From Haloarcula sebkhae (lineage in GTDB: Archaea > Halobacteriota > Halobacteria > Halobacteriales > Haloarculaceae), in assembly GCF_014647415.1 (NCBI RefSeq), contig NZ_BMPD01000004.1, positions 124,001 to 188,000 of the forward strand: a stretch of 64,000 nt of DNA. The letters run 5' to 3'. A program made the translations under genes and the position numbers. Below the pieces are notes generated by a model that saw nothing but the letters and a program-made list of their open reading frames with translations, had not been told where the DNA came from and searched no databases. Shown here piece by piece: positions 53,452-61,114 of this stretch (position 1 is the first letter of the stretch; each line of letters opens with the position of its first letter).

Positions 53452-54327
53452 ATGGACGAGGGGACGGGCGCGGACCAGATGCCGGCGACAGCGCTACAGC
53501 GGGTTTCGAGCGTACTGGACGCCGACGCTCAAAGCGCAATGACACTCGACGGCGGGGAAGTCGGGTCGGTCCACCGCGTGTCGTTCCGCGACCACCCTGA
53601 CGTGGCGGTGAAAGTCGACGACTCACCGCTCGGAATCGAGGCGGCAATGCTTCAGTATCTCGACCGTGACACGCCCCTCCCCGTTCCGGACGTCCTCCAC
53701 ATCGAACCGGAACTGCTCGTGCTGTCGTTTATTCGCGGGGACGGCCGATTCGACGAGCGGGCCGAACGCGACCTCGCGCGCCACGTCGCGGCTCTCCACG
53801 ACATCTCGGCCGACGCGTTCGGCTTTCCGTTCGATACCCTCTCGGGCCCGTTCAGTCAGTCGAACCCGTGGACTGAGTCGTGGATCGACTTCTTCCGCGA
53901 ACGACGGCTACTCCCGTTCGCAACGGCTGCACGGAACGATGGAACCTTGCCAGCTACCGAGTTCGATCGAGTACAGCGACTGGCGGAAACGCTCGATACT
54001 CGTCTCGTCGAACCGACCACGCCGTCGTTGCTGCACGGCGATATCCACCCCGGAAACGCTGTCGTGGCTGACGGAACCGTTCGGGCCGTCCTCGATCCAG
54101 CGATATATTTCGGCCACGCTGAAGTTGACCTTGCGTACGTCGACCGGCTGGACTCGATCGGTGACGCATTTTTCGATGAATACCGTCGTCACCGCGATAT
54201 CCCTGAGGGGTACTTCGGGGAACGGCGCGACGTGTATGTCGCTTTCCACGCGCTTGAGAACGTCCGGTTTTTCGGCGAAGACGGACTCCCGAGACTCGAT
54301 AGCGCGTTGGACCGTCTCGGGGTGTAA
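53452..54327 (+). CDS. Fructosamine-kinase-family phosphotransferase
   Basis: This 291-residue kinase has the aminoglycoside-phosphotransferase-like fold. The catalytic loop LLHGDIHPGN and the metal segment AVLDPAIYFGHAEVDLAYV are the form typical of fructosamine/ketosamine-3-kinases. The N-lobe contains VHRVSFRDHPDVAVKVDDSPLG with the ATP-site Lys. The likely role is repair of glycated proteins or phosphorylation of a sugar-amine. It is convergent with a sugar-porter gene 42 bases away. The ATG at 53452 is chosen; an ATG at 53479 is possible. Confidence 0.84.
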   Translation: MDEGTGADQMPATALQRVSSVLDADAQSAMTLDGGEVGSVHRVSFRDHPDVAVKVDDSPLGIEAAMLQYLDRDTPLPVPDVLHIEPELLVLSFIRGDGRFDERAERDLARHVAALHDISADAFGFPFDTLSGPFSQSNPWTESWIDFFRERRLLPFATAARNDGTLPATEFDRVQRLAETLDTRLVEPTTPSLLHGDIHPGNAVVADGTVRAVLDPAIYFGHAEVDLAYVDRLDSIGDAFFDEYRRHRDIPEGYFGERRDVYVAFHALENVRFFGEDGLPRLDSALDRLGV

Positions 54328-54369
54328 ACAGCGAAAGCGGTGGATTCGCCCGCCGTTCCGATGGCCGGA

Positions 54370-55749
54370 TCAGTCAGCCAACGAGATGTTCTGCCGGAGG
54401 TCGTCTTCGATTGCCTCCAGCGTCCGGCCCTTGGTCTCGGGGACGTAGCGGTAGACAAACAACAGCCCTACTAGGCTACAGAGGCCGAACAGCCAGAACG
54501 TCGCAGAGGTTCCGACGCCGTCAGTCAGAACGGGGAACGTCAGCGACACGAGGAGATTCGCACCCCAGTTGGCGACGGTGACGACACCCATCGCCGACCC
54601 CCGAACGGAAAGCGGGTATATCTCTGAGATCAGGAGCCAGAAGACCGGGCCGAGACCGATCGCGAAGAAGGACACGAACAGCATCAGACTGATCGTGGCG
54701 ATAATGCCGAGGCCCCCGCCGAGACCGGGAAGGTAGAACACAGTACCGAGGACGGCGAGCGTCGCGACCATCCCCCCGACACCGACGAGGAGCAGTCGGC
54801 GACGACCGACACGGTCGACGAGCATGATCGCTACGATGGTCATCACTACGTTGATCGTCCCGATACCGACTGTCGCAAGGATCGAGGCCACACTTCCGAG
54901 CCCGGTGGATTCGAGAATCGTCGGGGCGTAGTAAATGACTGCGTTGATACCGGTGATCTGCTGGAACACGGCGAGTCCGAGCCCGACCACGAGCGCTGGG
55001 CGGAGCCACGGAGCCAGCAGGTCCCGGACACCGGCTTCGGACTGTGTCTCGACGGTCTCCTCGATCTCGTCGAGTTCCTGCTCGACGCCACTGGATCGCG
55101 TCCGCTTGAGGACGGCTCTGGCCTCGTCTTTCCGCCCGTGCTCGAAGAGCCAGCGTGGGCTCTCGGGCATCTTCAGAATGCCGATGGCGAGGACGACGGC
55201 CGGGACCATCCCGGCACCGAGCATCCAGCGCCACGCACCCGCGTCGGCGAACGCGTAGTTGACGAAATACGAGAGTAGAATTCCGGTGGTCACCATGAGC
55301 TGATTGAGCGAGGTAAGCCCGCCGCGAATGTGCGGCGGCGCGATCTCGGAGATGTACAGCGGGCCGACAATCGACGCGAAGCCGATGGCGACGCCGTCGA
55401 TAAGCCGACCAGCGACGAGGACGGGGACGGTCGGCGCGACGGCCATCGTGAACGATCCGACGAAGAACACGATGGCCGCGATGAGGATGAGGCGACGGCG
55501 ACCGAGGCGGTCGGCCAACTGGCCGCCGACGGCCGCACCGGCTGCGGCCCCGGCCATCGCGCCACTGACGATGATCCCCTCGACGAGCGGCGACATGACG
55601 AACGAGTCCTGGATGAACAGGAACGCGCCCGAGATGATCCCGGTGTCGAACCCGAATAGCAGTCCGTTCAGCGCGGCTAACGCGGAGACGACGTAGACGA
55701 ACCGGTCGCCGTCACCGCGGAGGACGTTTCGTATGGTGGCTGTGGACAT
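54370..55749 (-). CDS. MFS sugar porter family transporter
   Basis: This 459-residue protein has 12 helices and sugar-porter signatures: LNGLLFGFDTGIISGA in helix 1, ADRLGRRR after helix 2, the PESPRWLFEHGRKDEA motif before the central loop, QQITGINAVIYYAPTI in helix 7, and PETKGRTLEAIE at the C-terminus. It should import a hexose or pentose. The 5' flank (TATGTAAAA and GTGTAAAAG near 55750-55780) is A/T-rich and probably holds its promoter. Confidence 0.9.
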   Translation of the reverse strand: MSTATIRNVLRGDGDRFVYVVSALAALNGLLFGFDTGIISGAFLFIQDSFVMSPLVEGIIVSGAMAGAAAGAAVGGQLADRLGRRRLILIAAIVFFVGSFTMAVAPTVPVLVAGRLIDGVAIGFASIVGPLYISEIAPPHIRGGLTSLNQLMVTTGILLSYFVNYAFADAGAWRWMLGAGMVPAVVLAIGILKMPESPRWLFEHGRKDEARAVLKRTRSSGVEQELDEIEETVETQSEAGVRDLLAPWLRPALVVGLGLAVFQQITGINAVIYYAPTILESTGLGSVASILATVGIGTINVVMTIVAIMLVDRVGRRRLLLVGVGGMVATLAVLGTVFYLPGLGGGLGIIATISLMLFVSFFAIGLGPVFWLLISEIYPLSVRGSAMGVVTVANWGANLLVSLTFPVLTDGVGTSATFWLFGLCSLVGLLFVYRYVPETKGRTLEAIEDDLRQNISLAD

Positions 55750-55999
55750 CTATGTAAAATTGACTCGAATCTGTGTAAAAGTCTTTCCAAGTCTTTTCGC
55801 ATGACAGCGGAGCCACTGAGAAATACCTGTGGCAGGCTGTGTTGGAAAATGGTGCACTCAGCCACTGGTCTTGTCCACTACGATTCCCGTCCGCTGCCGC
55901 CCGGATATCCGTTGAGTGATCCGATGAGAGTGAGTGTCCCGCTACTTCTGACTATGTTTCACCGCGTCGGTCGCTCGCACGTCGCACTACCTGAATCAG

Positions 56000-57181
56000 T
56001 CACTCGAAATCACCCGTGACGATATTGGCGATTTGCTGTCGGTCGAAGAGTTCGGTGTCGGAGGTCACGTCGCCGAAGATATCGGGATAAAGCTGTTGAG
56101 CCGCCCGTTCGGTCAAAAAGAAATTGTGAATCGGACCCTGGCGGAGGTAGCCACCGCGATACACGCGTCCGTTCTGTACCGCGGTCAGTTGACTGCCGAC
56201 GGTGTGGTCCTGCATGAACTGCAGGACGGTCTCCCGGAACTCGGTCGCAGATTTTCGCTCGTGGCCGCGGACGAGGATAACGTCTGGATCGACCGATAGA
56301 AGCGTCTCGTAGTCGTACTCGCCCCGGTTGGTCGTACTGAGGTTCTCGATGTCGGTGCCGGCAAGCGCATCAGTAACGCCGAGGTCACGCCACTGCTTCT
56401 TACTCGTGCCGTTGTCGTTCAGTCGATAGGGCGAGAACGACTCTGGTTCGTCGGTGCCCTCGAACGTAAGGAGGACGTTCGGACGCTCCTCAGTTGGCGG
56501 GAGCTGACTCTGCAGGTCCGCGATGTATTCGTCGTGTAACTGTTTGAACGCCTCGTACCGGGCCTGTTCTTGGAAGACCTCCGCGACCTTCTCGAAGGCT
56601 TGATACAGCGTGTAATACCGGTAGTTGTGCCATTCATCGGAGCGACGGAAGATCAGATTCCCGACGAACGGAGCGACGTTTTCGGCGATCTCGTCGACGT
56701 CCGACTGTGACCAGTCGAACCAGTTGACGAGCATCTGTGGGTCGTAGAGGTGCACGTCGCTGTCGAGTTCGTAAAACTCCTCTTTCGTCCGGACTTCCGG
56801 GTTCGCGTCAATCGTCTCTTGGTCGACGGAAACACCGGGAAGCTCATCGTAGATGTACGTGTAGTAGCGGTCCGCTCCGCCGATACCTGTGAGGCCATCG
56901 GCCTGCCCGAGGGCCACGCCCATATCAGCGTAGGCACCACCGTAGGGGAGCCATCGCTCGGGAACTGTCTGGAACGTAACGTCGCCCACCGGCTCCATGG
57001 TGACGGTGTATGAGTTAATCTCAGTCGGCGTTGTGGTCTCTGTTGACTCAGTCGCGGTAGAGTCCGTGGCGGAATTGCTCGAACACCCGGCAAGTAAACT
57101 GCCGCCCGCAATTATCCCAGCACCCCTGATATAGTCCCTACGTGTCGGCCATTCACGCGGCGTCTTCTCGGCGTCAGTCAC
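56000..57181 (-). CDS. Iron-siderophore ABC substrate-binding lipoprotein (second of a tandem pair)
   Basis: This 393-residue protein has a Tat motif (TRRDYIRGAG) and a lipobox LAGC, and belongs to the FepB/FhuD-type binding proteins. It shares a common architecture and many blocks with the protein encoded just upstream, such as RQGPIHNFFLTERAAQQLYPD and ELFDRQQIANIVTG. The ATG overlaps the upstream stop by four bases. No permease or ATPase gene is next to it, so it must share a transporter encoded elsewhere. Confidence 0.87.
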   Translation of the reverse strand: MTDAEKTPREWPTRRDYIRGAGIIAGGSLLAGCSSNSATDSTATESTETTTPTEINSYTVTMEPVGDVTFQTVPERWLPYGGAYADMGVALGQADGLTGIGGADRYYTYIYDELPGVSVDQETIDANPEVRTKEEFYELDSDVHLYDPQMLVNWFDWSQSDVDEIAENVAPFVGNLIFRRSDEWHNYRYYTLYQAFEKVAEVFQEQARYEAFKQLHDEYIADLQSQLPPTEERPNVLLTFEGTDEPESFSPYRLNDNGTSKKQWRDLGVTDALAGTDIENLSTTNRGEYDYETLLSVDPDVILVRGHERKSATEFRETVLQFMQDHTVGSQLTAVQNGRVYRGGYLRQGPIHNFFLTERAAQQLYPDIFGDVTSDTELFDRQQIANIVTGDFE

Positions 57182-58428
57182 TGTCCTGCACCCGTGATTA
57201 TGTCAGCGACCCGCTGGCGGTCGAACAGCTGTTCCTCGGCGGGGATTTCGGGGTACGGGTCACCGTCGACGTAGCCCGGCCACTCGCCGAACTGGTCGGG
57301 GTACAGCTGTTTCGCGGTCATCTCCGTCTGGAACAGGTTTAGAACCGGACCCTGTCGACGCGCACCTTGTGCGTATATCCGCCCCTCTTGCACAGCGGTG
57401 ATCTCTCTCGTCACCTCGTCGTTCTCCAATTGCGACCGAATATCGGCGAGATTGTGCGACCCCGCCATCGGGCCGAGAACGAGCAGCACGTCCGGATCGG
57501 CTTCGAGAAGCAGTTCGGTGTCGAGCGTGATGTTCCGTCCGTCGTCACCGTACCCGTCACCGACAGCATCAGCTAGTGCATCGGTAGCACCCAGCGGGCG
57601 GGTGTGGGCAGCGTAGTATCCCGGGTGGTTCATTTTATACCCCCAAATTTTCTCGTCGGATGTGGAGAACAGGACCAAGGCCGCGCTCGGCCGCTCACGT
57701 TCCGACGGAAGGCCCGCGCTAATAGTTCCCATCATCGATTCGCGGATCGATGTGAGTGCCTCGTATCGGTCGCTCTCGCGAAACACCTGCGCGATCTTTC
57801 CGAAGATTTCCCAGAGCGTCTGGTATTCGTACGCATCGGCCCAGCCTGCTGGCGGCTTCTGGTGAGTGCCGCTGAGAGTGTTCCCGAACCACGGGCCAAC
57901 GTTCGAGCGTATCTCTTGGAGGCTACTGTCGTCCCATCCCTCAGCTGTGGCAACCTTCGCAGGGTCCGCTATATGGATATCGCTATCGAGTTCGTACAGT
58001 TTCTCCTTTGACGGTGGCCACGAAGAGTACAGCCCCTCCCAGTGGATCGAGACTCCCTCAAGTCGGTGGAGGAACTTCCGATACAGCGATTGGTGGTATT
58101 CGGGCGCGTGCATCGCGTTGATCGCGTCCCCTCGACCGAGCGCGACCAGCATGTCCACGTGGTGACCCAGTATCGTGAACACATCCAGGGGAACTGATTC
58201 GAACTCGACAGTTCCCATGGGCGACATTGTAACCGCGTATCCGTCGCCAGCCGCCGTCGGTTCAGCCTTTGAGGCTGATCGCCCTCCTGTGCCCGTCTGG
58301 GTCGGAACTGATTCTGAACCGGACTGGTCTCCACAGCCCGCTAGCAAGCCGCCACCCACCACCACGCCGCTATACTTCACGTAGTCACGTCTTGTCGGAG
58401 CCTCGTGGTTCGTGTCATCTCTCGACAT
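57178..58428 (-). CDS. Iron-siderophore ABC substrate-binding lipoprotein (first of a tandem pair)
   Basis: This 416-residue paralogue of the next gene has a Tat motif (TRRDYVKYSG), a lipobox LAGC and a Ser/Thr/Gly linker. The binding domain has VTMSPMGTVEFESVP at its start and RRQGPVLNLFQTEMTAKQLYPDQFGE near the end, as in haloarchaeal iron-compound receptors. The ATG at 58428 directly follows an iron-box palindrome and a TATA box, so this operon should be expressed under iron limitation. Ligand (siderophore or heme) is not known. Confidence 0.88.
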   Translation of the reverse strand: MSRDDTNHEAPTRRDYVKYSGVVVGGGLLAGCGDQSGSESVPTQTGTGGRSASKAEPTAAGDGYAVTMSPMGTVEFESVPLDVFTILGHHVDMLVALGRGDAINAMHAPEYHQSLYRKFLHRLEGVSIHWEGLYSSWPPSKEKLYELDSDIHIADPAKVATAEGWDDSSLQEIRSNVGPWFGNTLSGTHQKPPAGWADAYEYQTLWEIFGKIAQVFRESDRYEALTSIRESMMGTISAGLPSERERPSAALVLFSTSDEKIWGYKMNHPGYYAAHTRPLGATDALADAVGDGYGDDGRNITLDTELLLEADPDVLLVLGPMAGSHNLADIRSQLENDEVTREITAVQEGRIYAQGARRQGPVLNLFQTEMTAKQLYPDQFGEWPGYVDGDPYPEIPAEEQLFDRQRVADIITGAGQ

Positions 58429-58433
58429 AAATG

Positions 58434-58447
58434 TTAGGCCAGCCTAA
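58434..58447 (-). promoter_or_regulatory. Iron-box operator (DtxR/IdeR type)
   Basis: TTAGGC-CA-GCCTAA is a perfect 6-base inverted repeat with a two-base spacer, like the operators of DtxR-family iron repressors (SirR, Idr1/2 in haloarchaea). It sits between a TATA box (TTATATATTTTT on the minus strand, centre about 58453) and the ATG at 58428, at about -6 to -19 from the expected start, so binding should block transcription. Confidence 0.78.
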
Positions 58448-58469
58448 AAATATATAACTGCTTCGGAAT

Positions 58470-58483
58470 TTAGGCCCACCTGA
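58470..58483 (-). promoter_or_regulatory. Second, imperfect iron-box upstream of the binding-protein operon
   Basis: TTAGGC-CC-ACCTGA matches the perfect operator at 58434 in its left half and deviates in two bases of the right half. The spacing between centres is 36 bases, and the TATA box lies between the two sites. This would allow cooperative repression, or activation from the distal site. Confidence 0.5.
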
Positions 58484-58724
58484 AAATAGAACTCTCCGAG
58501 AGACATCGCCCAGTCACCGCAACTGCTAGTCGTTCAGTGAGACTCCATACTAACACTGATTCTAAACATCACGATATCAGTGCCGCCCTTTTGAATCAGC
58601 CCTGAGCCATCGGTTGACAGTTGTGTCGAAAGCGACCGCCCCCTCCTTGCCACTGGGAACAGCCACAATAGCGGTATCGGGGGAACGTACAACAGTAAAG
58701 TGTCCTTGCTGTGGACACACTAGT

Positions 58725-59198
58725 ATGGCTGACGAGGAAATCGACGACGTGGACAGGGCAATTCTGTACGCATTACAGGAGGATGCTCGAAACATGTCGT
58801 CCGGGGACATTGCAGAGCGAACCGATACGTCCGACAGTACCGTCCGCAAGCGCATCAATCATCTCGAGTCTAGCGAGGTCATCAAAGGCTACAGTGCTGA
58901 TGTCGACTATCAGCAGGCGGGCTATCCGCTCCGAATGCTGCTCTACTGCACTGCATCGATCCCCGAGCGAGGCGATCTGATCCCCGAAATCCTCGATATC
59001 GACGGTGTGGTATCAGTTCAGGAACTGGTCACCGGCGAGGAGAACCTCCTCGTGACGGCCGTCGGTGAATCGGATAGCGATATCACCCCCGTCGCGCAGG
59101 CACTTCTCGATATGGGCTTGACGGTGGCCGATGAAGTACTCGTCCGGAGCCACGAAACGACACCTTTCGGTAAGTTCGATTCCGGGAACGAGAGTTAG
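58725..59198 (+). CDS. Lrp/AsnC-family transcriptional regulator
   Basis: This 157-residue regulator has an N-terminal helix-turn-helix (DVDRAILYALQEDARNMSSGDIAERTDTSDSTVRKRINHLESSEVI) and a C-terminal RAM-like ligand domain (YPLRMLLYCTASIPERGDLIPEILDIDGVVSVQELVTGEENLLVTAVG). The start is the ATG at 58725; a longer frame from 58614 would add a KCPCCGH stretch but crosses the promoter. A six-base inverted repeat GTGTCC/GGACAC (58700-58718) just upstream may be its own operator. It is the gene before dabBA, in the same direction, and may regulate it. Confidence 0.86.
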   Translation: MADEEIDDVDRAILYALQEDARNMSSGDIAERTDTSDSTVRKRINHLESSEVIKGYSADVDYQQAGYPLRMLLYCTASIPERGDLIPEILDIDGVVSVQELVTGEENLLVTAVGESDSDITPVAQALLDMGLTVADEVLVRSHETTPFGKFDSGNES

Positions 59199-59452
59199 CT
59201 GAGGACGGGCTGCTGACGCAGGATCGTGTCCCGGACACCTGCGTTCCCAGGGACGACACGGCCGGCCAAGTCGTCGAAGTGACTGCCTCGGTTTCCATAC
59301 GGATCTGATTTTCGAGCGGCTTCATCGAACGGGCTGGTAATATCGCCCCCGCTCAGCACGCGACGACTCTCTGATAGCCCACTGTGTGTGCGTGTGATCA
59401 GGGACTCGCCGTCGACGGATTTTGTCGATAGAGGCCACGAAGCCCCCGCAAA
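59195..59452 (-). pseudogene. Coding-like minus-strand frame without ATG (possible gene remnant)
   Basis: The frame is open from 59452 down to the TAA at 59195-59197. It encodes VDGESLITRTHSGLSESRRV and then LSGGDITSPFDEAARKSDPY, GNRGSHFDDLAGRVVPGNAG and VRDTILRQQPVLS. Composition and residue pattern look like a real haloarchaeal protein tail. There is no ATG; a GTG at 59359 would give 54 residues. The stop overlaps the Lrp gene's end by three bases. It may be the C-terminal remnant of a lost gene or a small protein with a rare start. I do not recognise the family. Confidence 0.35.
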
Positions 59453-59503
59453 TCACTCTGAAAGTAAGTTCCCACAGAGAGACAGCTAAAAAACATAATG
59501 TTC

Positions 59504-59553
59504 TATAATATACTATTTCGGGAACAAATTGGTAGTATAGAAGGATTTAATAA
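59504..59553 (+). promoter_or_regulatory. Promoter region of the dabBA operon
   Basis: Within the 428-base gap after the Lrp gene, two TATA-like boxes occur: TATAATA (59504-59510) and TTTAATAA (59546-59553). The second would start transcription near 59575, leaving a leader of about 50 bases before the dabB ATG. The segment 59470-59560 is much richer in A/T than the flanks. Confidence 0.5.
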
Positions 59554-59594
59554 CCAGTCCGTTCGCACTAGGGGTGAAGACAACCAGAACCGGT

Positions 59595-59613
59595 CAATCA
59601 CTCTCCGTGATTG
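59595..59613 (+). promoter_or_regulatory. Inverted repeat in the dabB leader
   Basis: CAATCAC (59595-59601) and GTGATTG (59607-59613) form a perfect 7-base inverted repeat with a five-base loop TCTCC, ending 13 bases before the dabB ATG. It could be the operator of the adjacent Lrp-type regulator or an RNA hairpin that limits ribosome access. No Shine-Dalgarno sequence is seen between it and the ATG. Confidence 0.55.
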
Positions 59614-59626
59614 GTCACGAACAACG

Positions 59627-61114
59627 ATGTCAGGACACAACTCAGCAAAGACGGTTGGATCACTCCCGGACACGACGGCTGACTCGCCGCTCGTGCCCGT
59701 CGCACTCACATGGCTCGTGTGGTCGATGTTTGCCGCGAGCATTGCTGTGCTTGCTGTCCGGGTCCGAACCGGGTTCGTCTGGGAGATACCCGGCGCGGTT
59801 GCCATTGATGGGCTGACCGTCCTGATGTGGGTGGTCGTTACCTTCTTCAGCGGTATCGTTCACAGTTACTCGCGCCGCTATCTGGCTGGCAGTCGCCTCA
59901 AAACGCCCTTTTTCGCCACCGTGTTCGGCTTCACCGTGGTCGTGATGGGGCTGGTCGCGGCTGACCATCTCGCCCTGTTCGGGGCGCTGTGGCTCGCGAT
60001 GGGGCTACTGATGGCGAAACTCATCGGTATCGTCCGCGGGTGGGACCAGGCACAGGCGGCCGCGACGGTCGCTCGCAAGTACTTCATCGCCAGTAGCACG
60101 CTTCTCGGTGTCGCGCTGACGGCACTGTGGTGGGCGACCGGTGCGACAACGGTTTCCGGAATTACGGCGGCCGCCGACTCACTCGGTGGCCCGGTGTGGC
60201 TGGTCGCCGCAGGCGCACTCGTGCTCGCGGCGATGATTCAGTCCGCTCTGGTCCCGTTCCACGGCTGGCTCCTCTCCTCGATGACTGCCCCGACGCCTGC
60301 TTCGGCACTGATGCATGCCGGGTTCGTCAACGCTGGCGGCATTCTGCTGACTCGTTTCGCGCCAGTCATCACCGTCGACCCCGCGCTCATGCTCGCAATC
60401 GTCGGCGTCGGTGGTGCCAGCGCCATCGGCGGAAAACTCCTGAAATCGGTTCAGACGGACATCAAGGGCAAACTCGGCTGTTCGACGGTCGGCCAGATGG
60501 GGTTCATGATCATGCAGGCCGGCCTCGGCTTCTTCGGGGCTGCTATCACCCACCTCATCCTGCACGGCTTCTACAAGGCCTACCAGTTCCTCAGTGCCGG
60601 CGGACAGGTCGAACACACGAACCCGAGCGATGAAACACCACACACGATCGGAACGACGGCGAGCATCGTTGGCGTCGTCGTTACCCTGCTGACCGGGCTC
60701 GCCGGCGGCGCGGTGTTTGCAGTGTTGACTGGGAAGGGAACACATATCGACAGCGGGCTTCTGCTGATCTTCTTCGTGGTGTTCACGACGCTCCATGCGG
60801 CCCGCAACGCCGTCCAGCAGACCTCGCTTCCGACGGCGGCCCGCTACGGGGCTGTCCCGGTGGTCTTCTTCCCGGCCATCGTCGTTTACGCGGCTGTTTA
60901 CACCGGAGTCTCAGGGCTCATGCCTGTTAGCCCGGCAACGACCGAACTGACCCTGCTCCACGGCATTATCGCCGTCGTTTTCGTCGGCATCTACATCGGT
61001 ATCGAGACCGGAATCCACGAGCGTAGCCAGCGTCTCTACGTGGCGTTGCTGAACGCCGGCCAGCCGGCAGCCGACACTGTGTTGACCACGACGGAGGACT
61101 ACAATGAGTACTGA
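59627..61114 (+). CDS. dabB: DabB: proton-conducting membrane subunit of the inorganic-carbon pump
   Basis: This 495-residue protein is of the NuoL/MrpA-like antiporter fold with about 13 helices. It has DGLTVLMWVVVTFFSGIVHSYSRRYL, then FHGWLLSSMTAPTPASALMHAGFVNAGGILLTRF with the conserved discontinuous-helix region, and KLGCSTVGQMGFMIMQAGLGFFGAAITHLILHGFYKAYQFL. In the DAB system, DabB couples the ion gradient across the membrane to CO2 hydration by DabA. The ATG at 59627 is chosen over a frame from 59498. It overlaps dabA by 11 bases, which fixes the pair as an operon. Confidence 0.88.
   Translation: MSGHNSAKTVGSLPDTTADSPLVPVALTWLVWSMFAASIAVLAVRVRTGFVWEIPGAVAIDGLTVLMWVVVTFFSGIVHSYSRRYLAGSRLKTPFFATVFGFTVVVMGLVAADHLALFGALWLAMGLLMAKLIGIVRGWDQAQAAATVARKYFIASSTLLGVALTALWWATGATTVSGITAAADSLGGPVWLVAAGALVLAAMIQSALVPFHGWLLSSMTAPTPASALMHAGFVNAGGILLTRFAPVITVDPALMLAIVGVGGASAIGGKLLKSVQTDIKGKLGCSTVGQMGFMIMQAGLGFFGAAITHLILHGFYKAYQFLSAGGQVEHTNPSDETPHTIGTTASIVGVVVTLLTGLAGGAVFAVLTGKGTHIDSGLLLIFFVVFTTLHAARNAVQQTSLPTAARYGAVPVVFFPAIVVYAAVYTGVSGLMPVSPATTELTLLHGIIAVVFVGIYIGIETGIHERSQRLYVALLNAGQPAADTVLTTTEDYNEY

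Noticed and set aside
55801-56019. 72-codon plus-strand frame in the gap before the iron receptor gene
   Set aside because: It overlaps the receptor stop, shows no domain, and lies in the promoter side of the sugar-porter gene.
58614-58724. N-terminal extension of the Lrp regulator with a KCPCCGH zinc-like motif
   Set aside because: The region holds the promoter and an inverted repeat; the ATG at 58725 starts exactly where the helix-turn-helix family begins.
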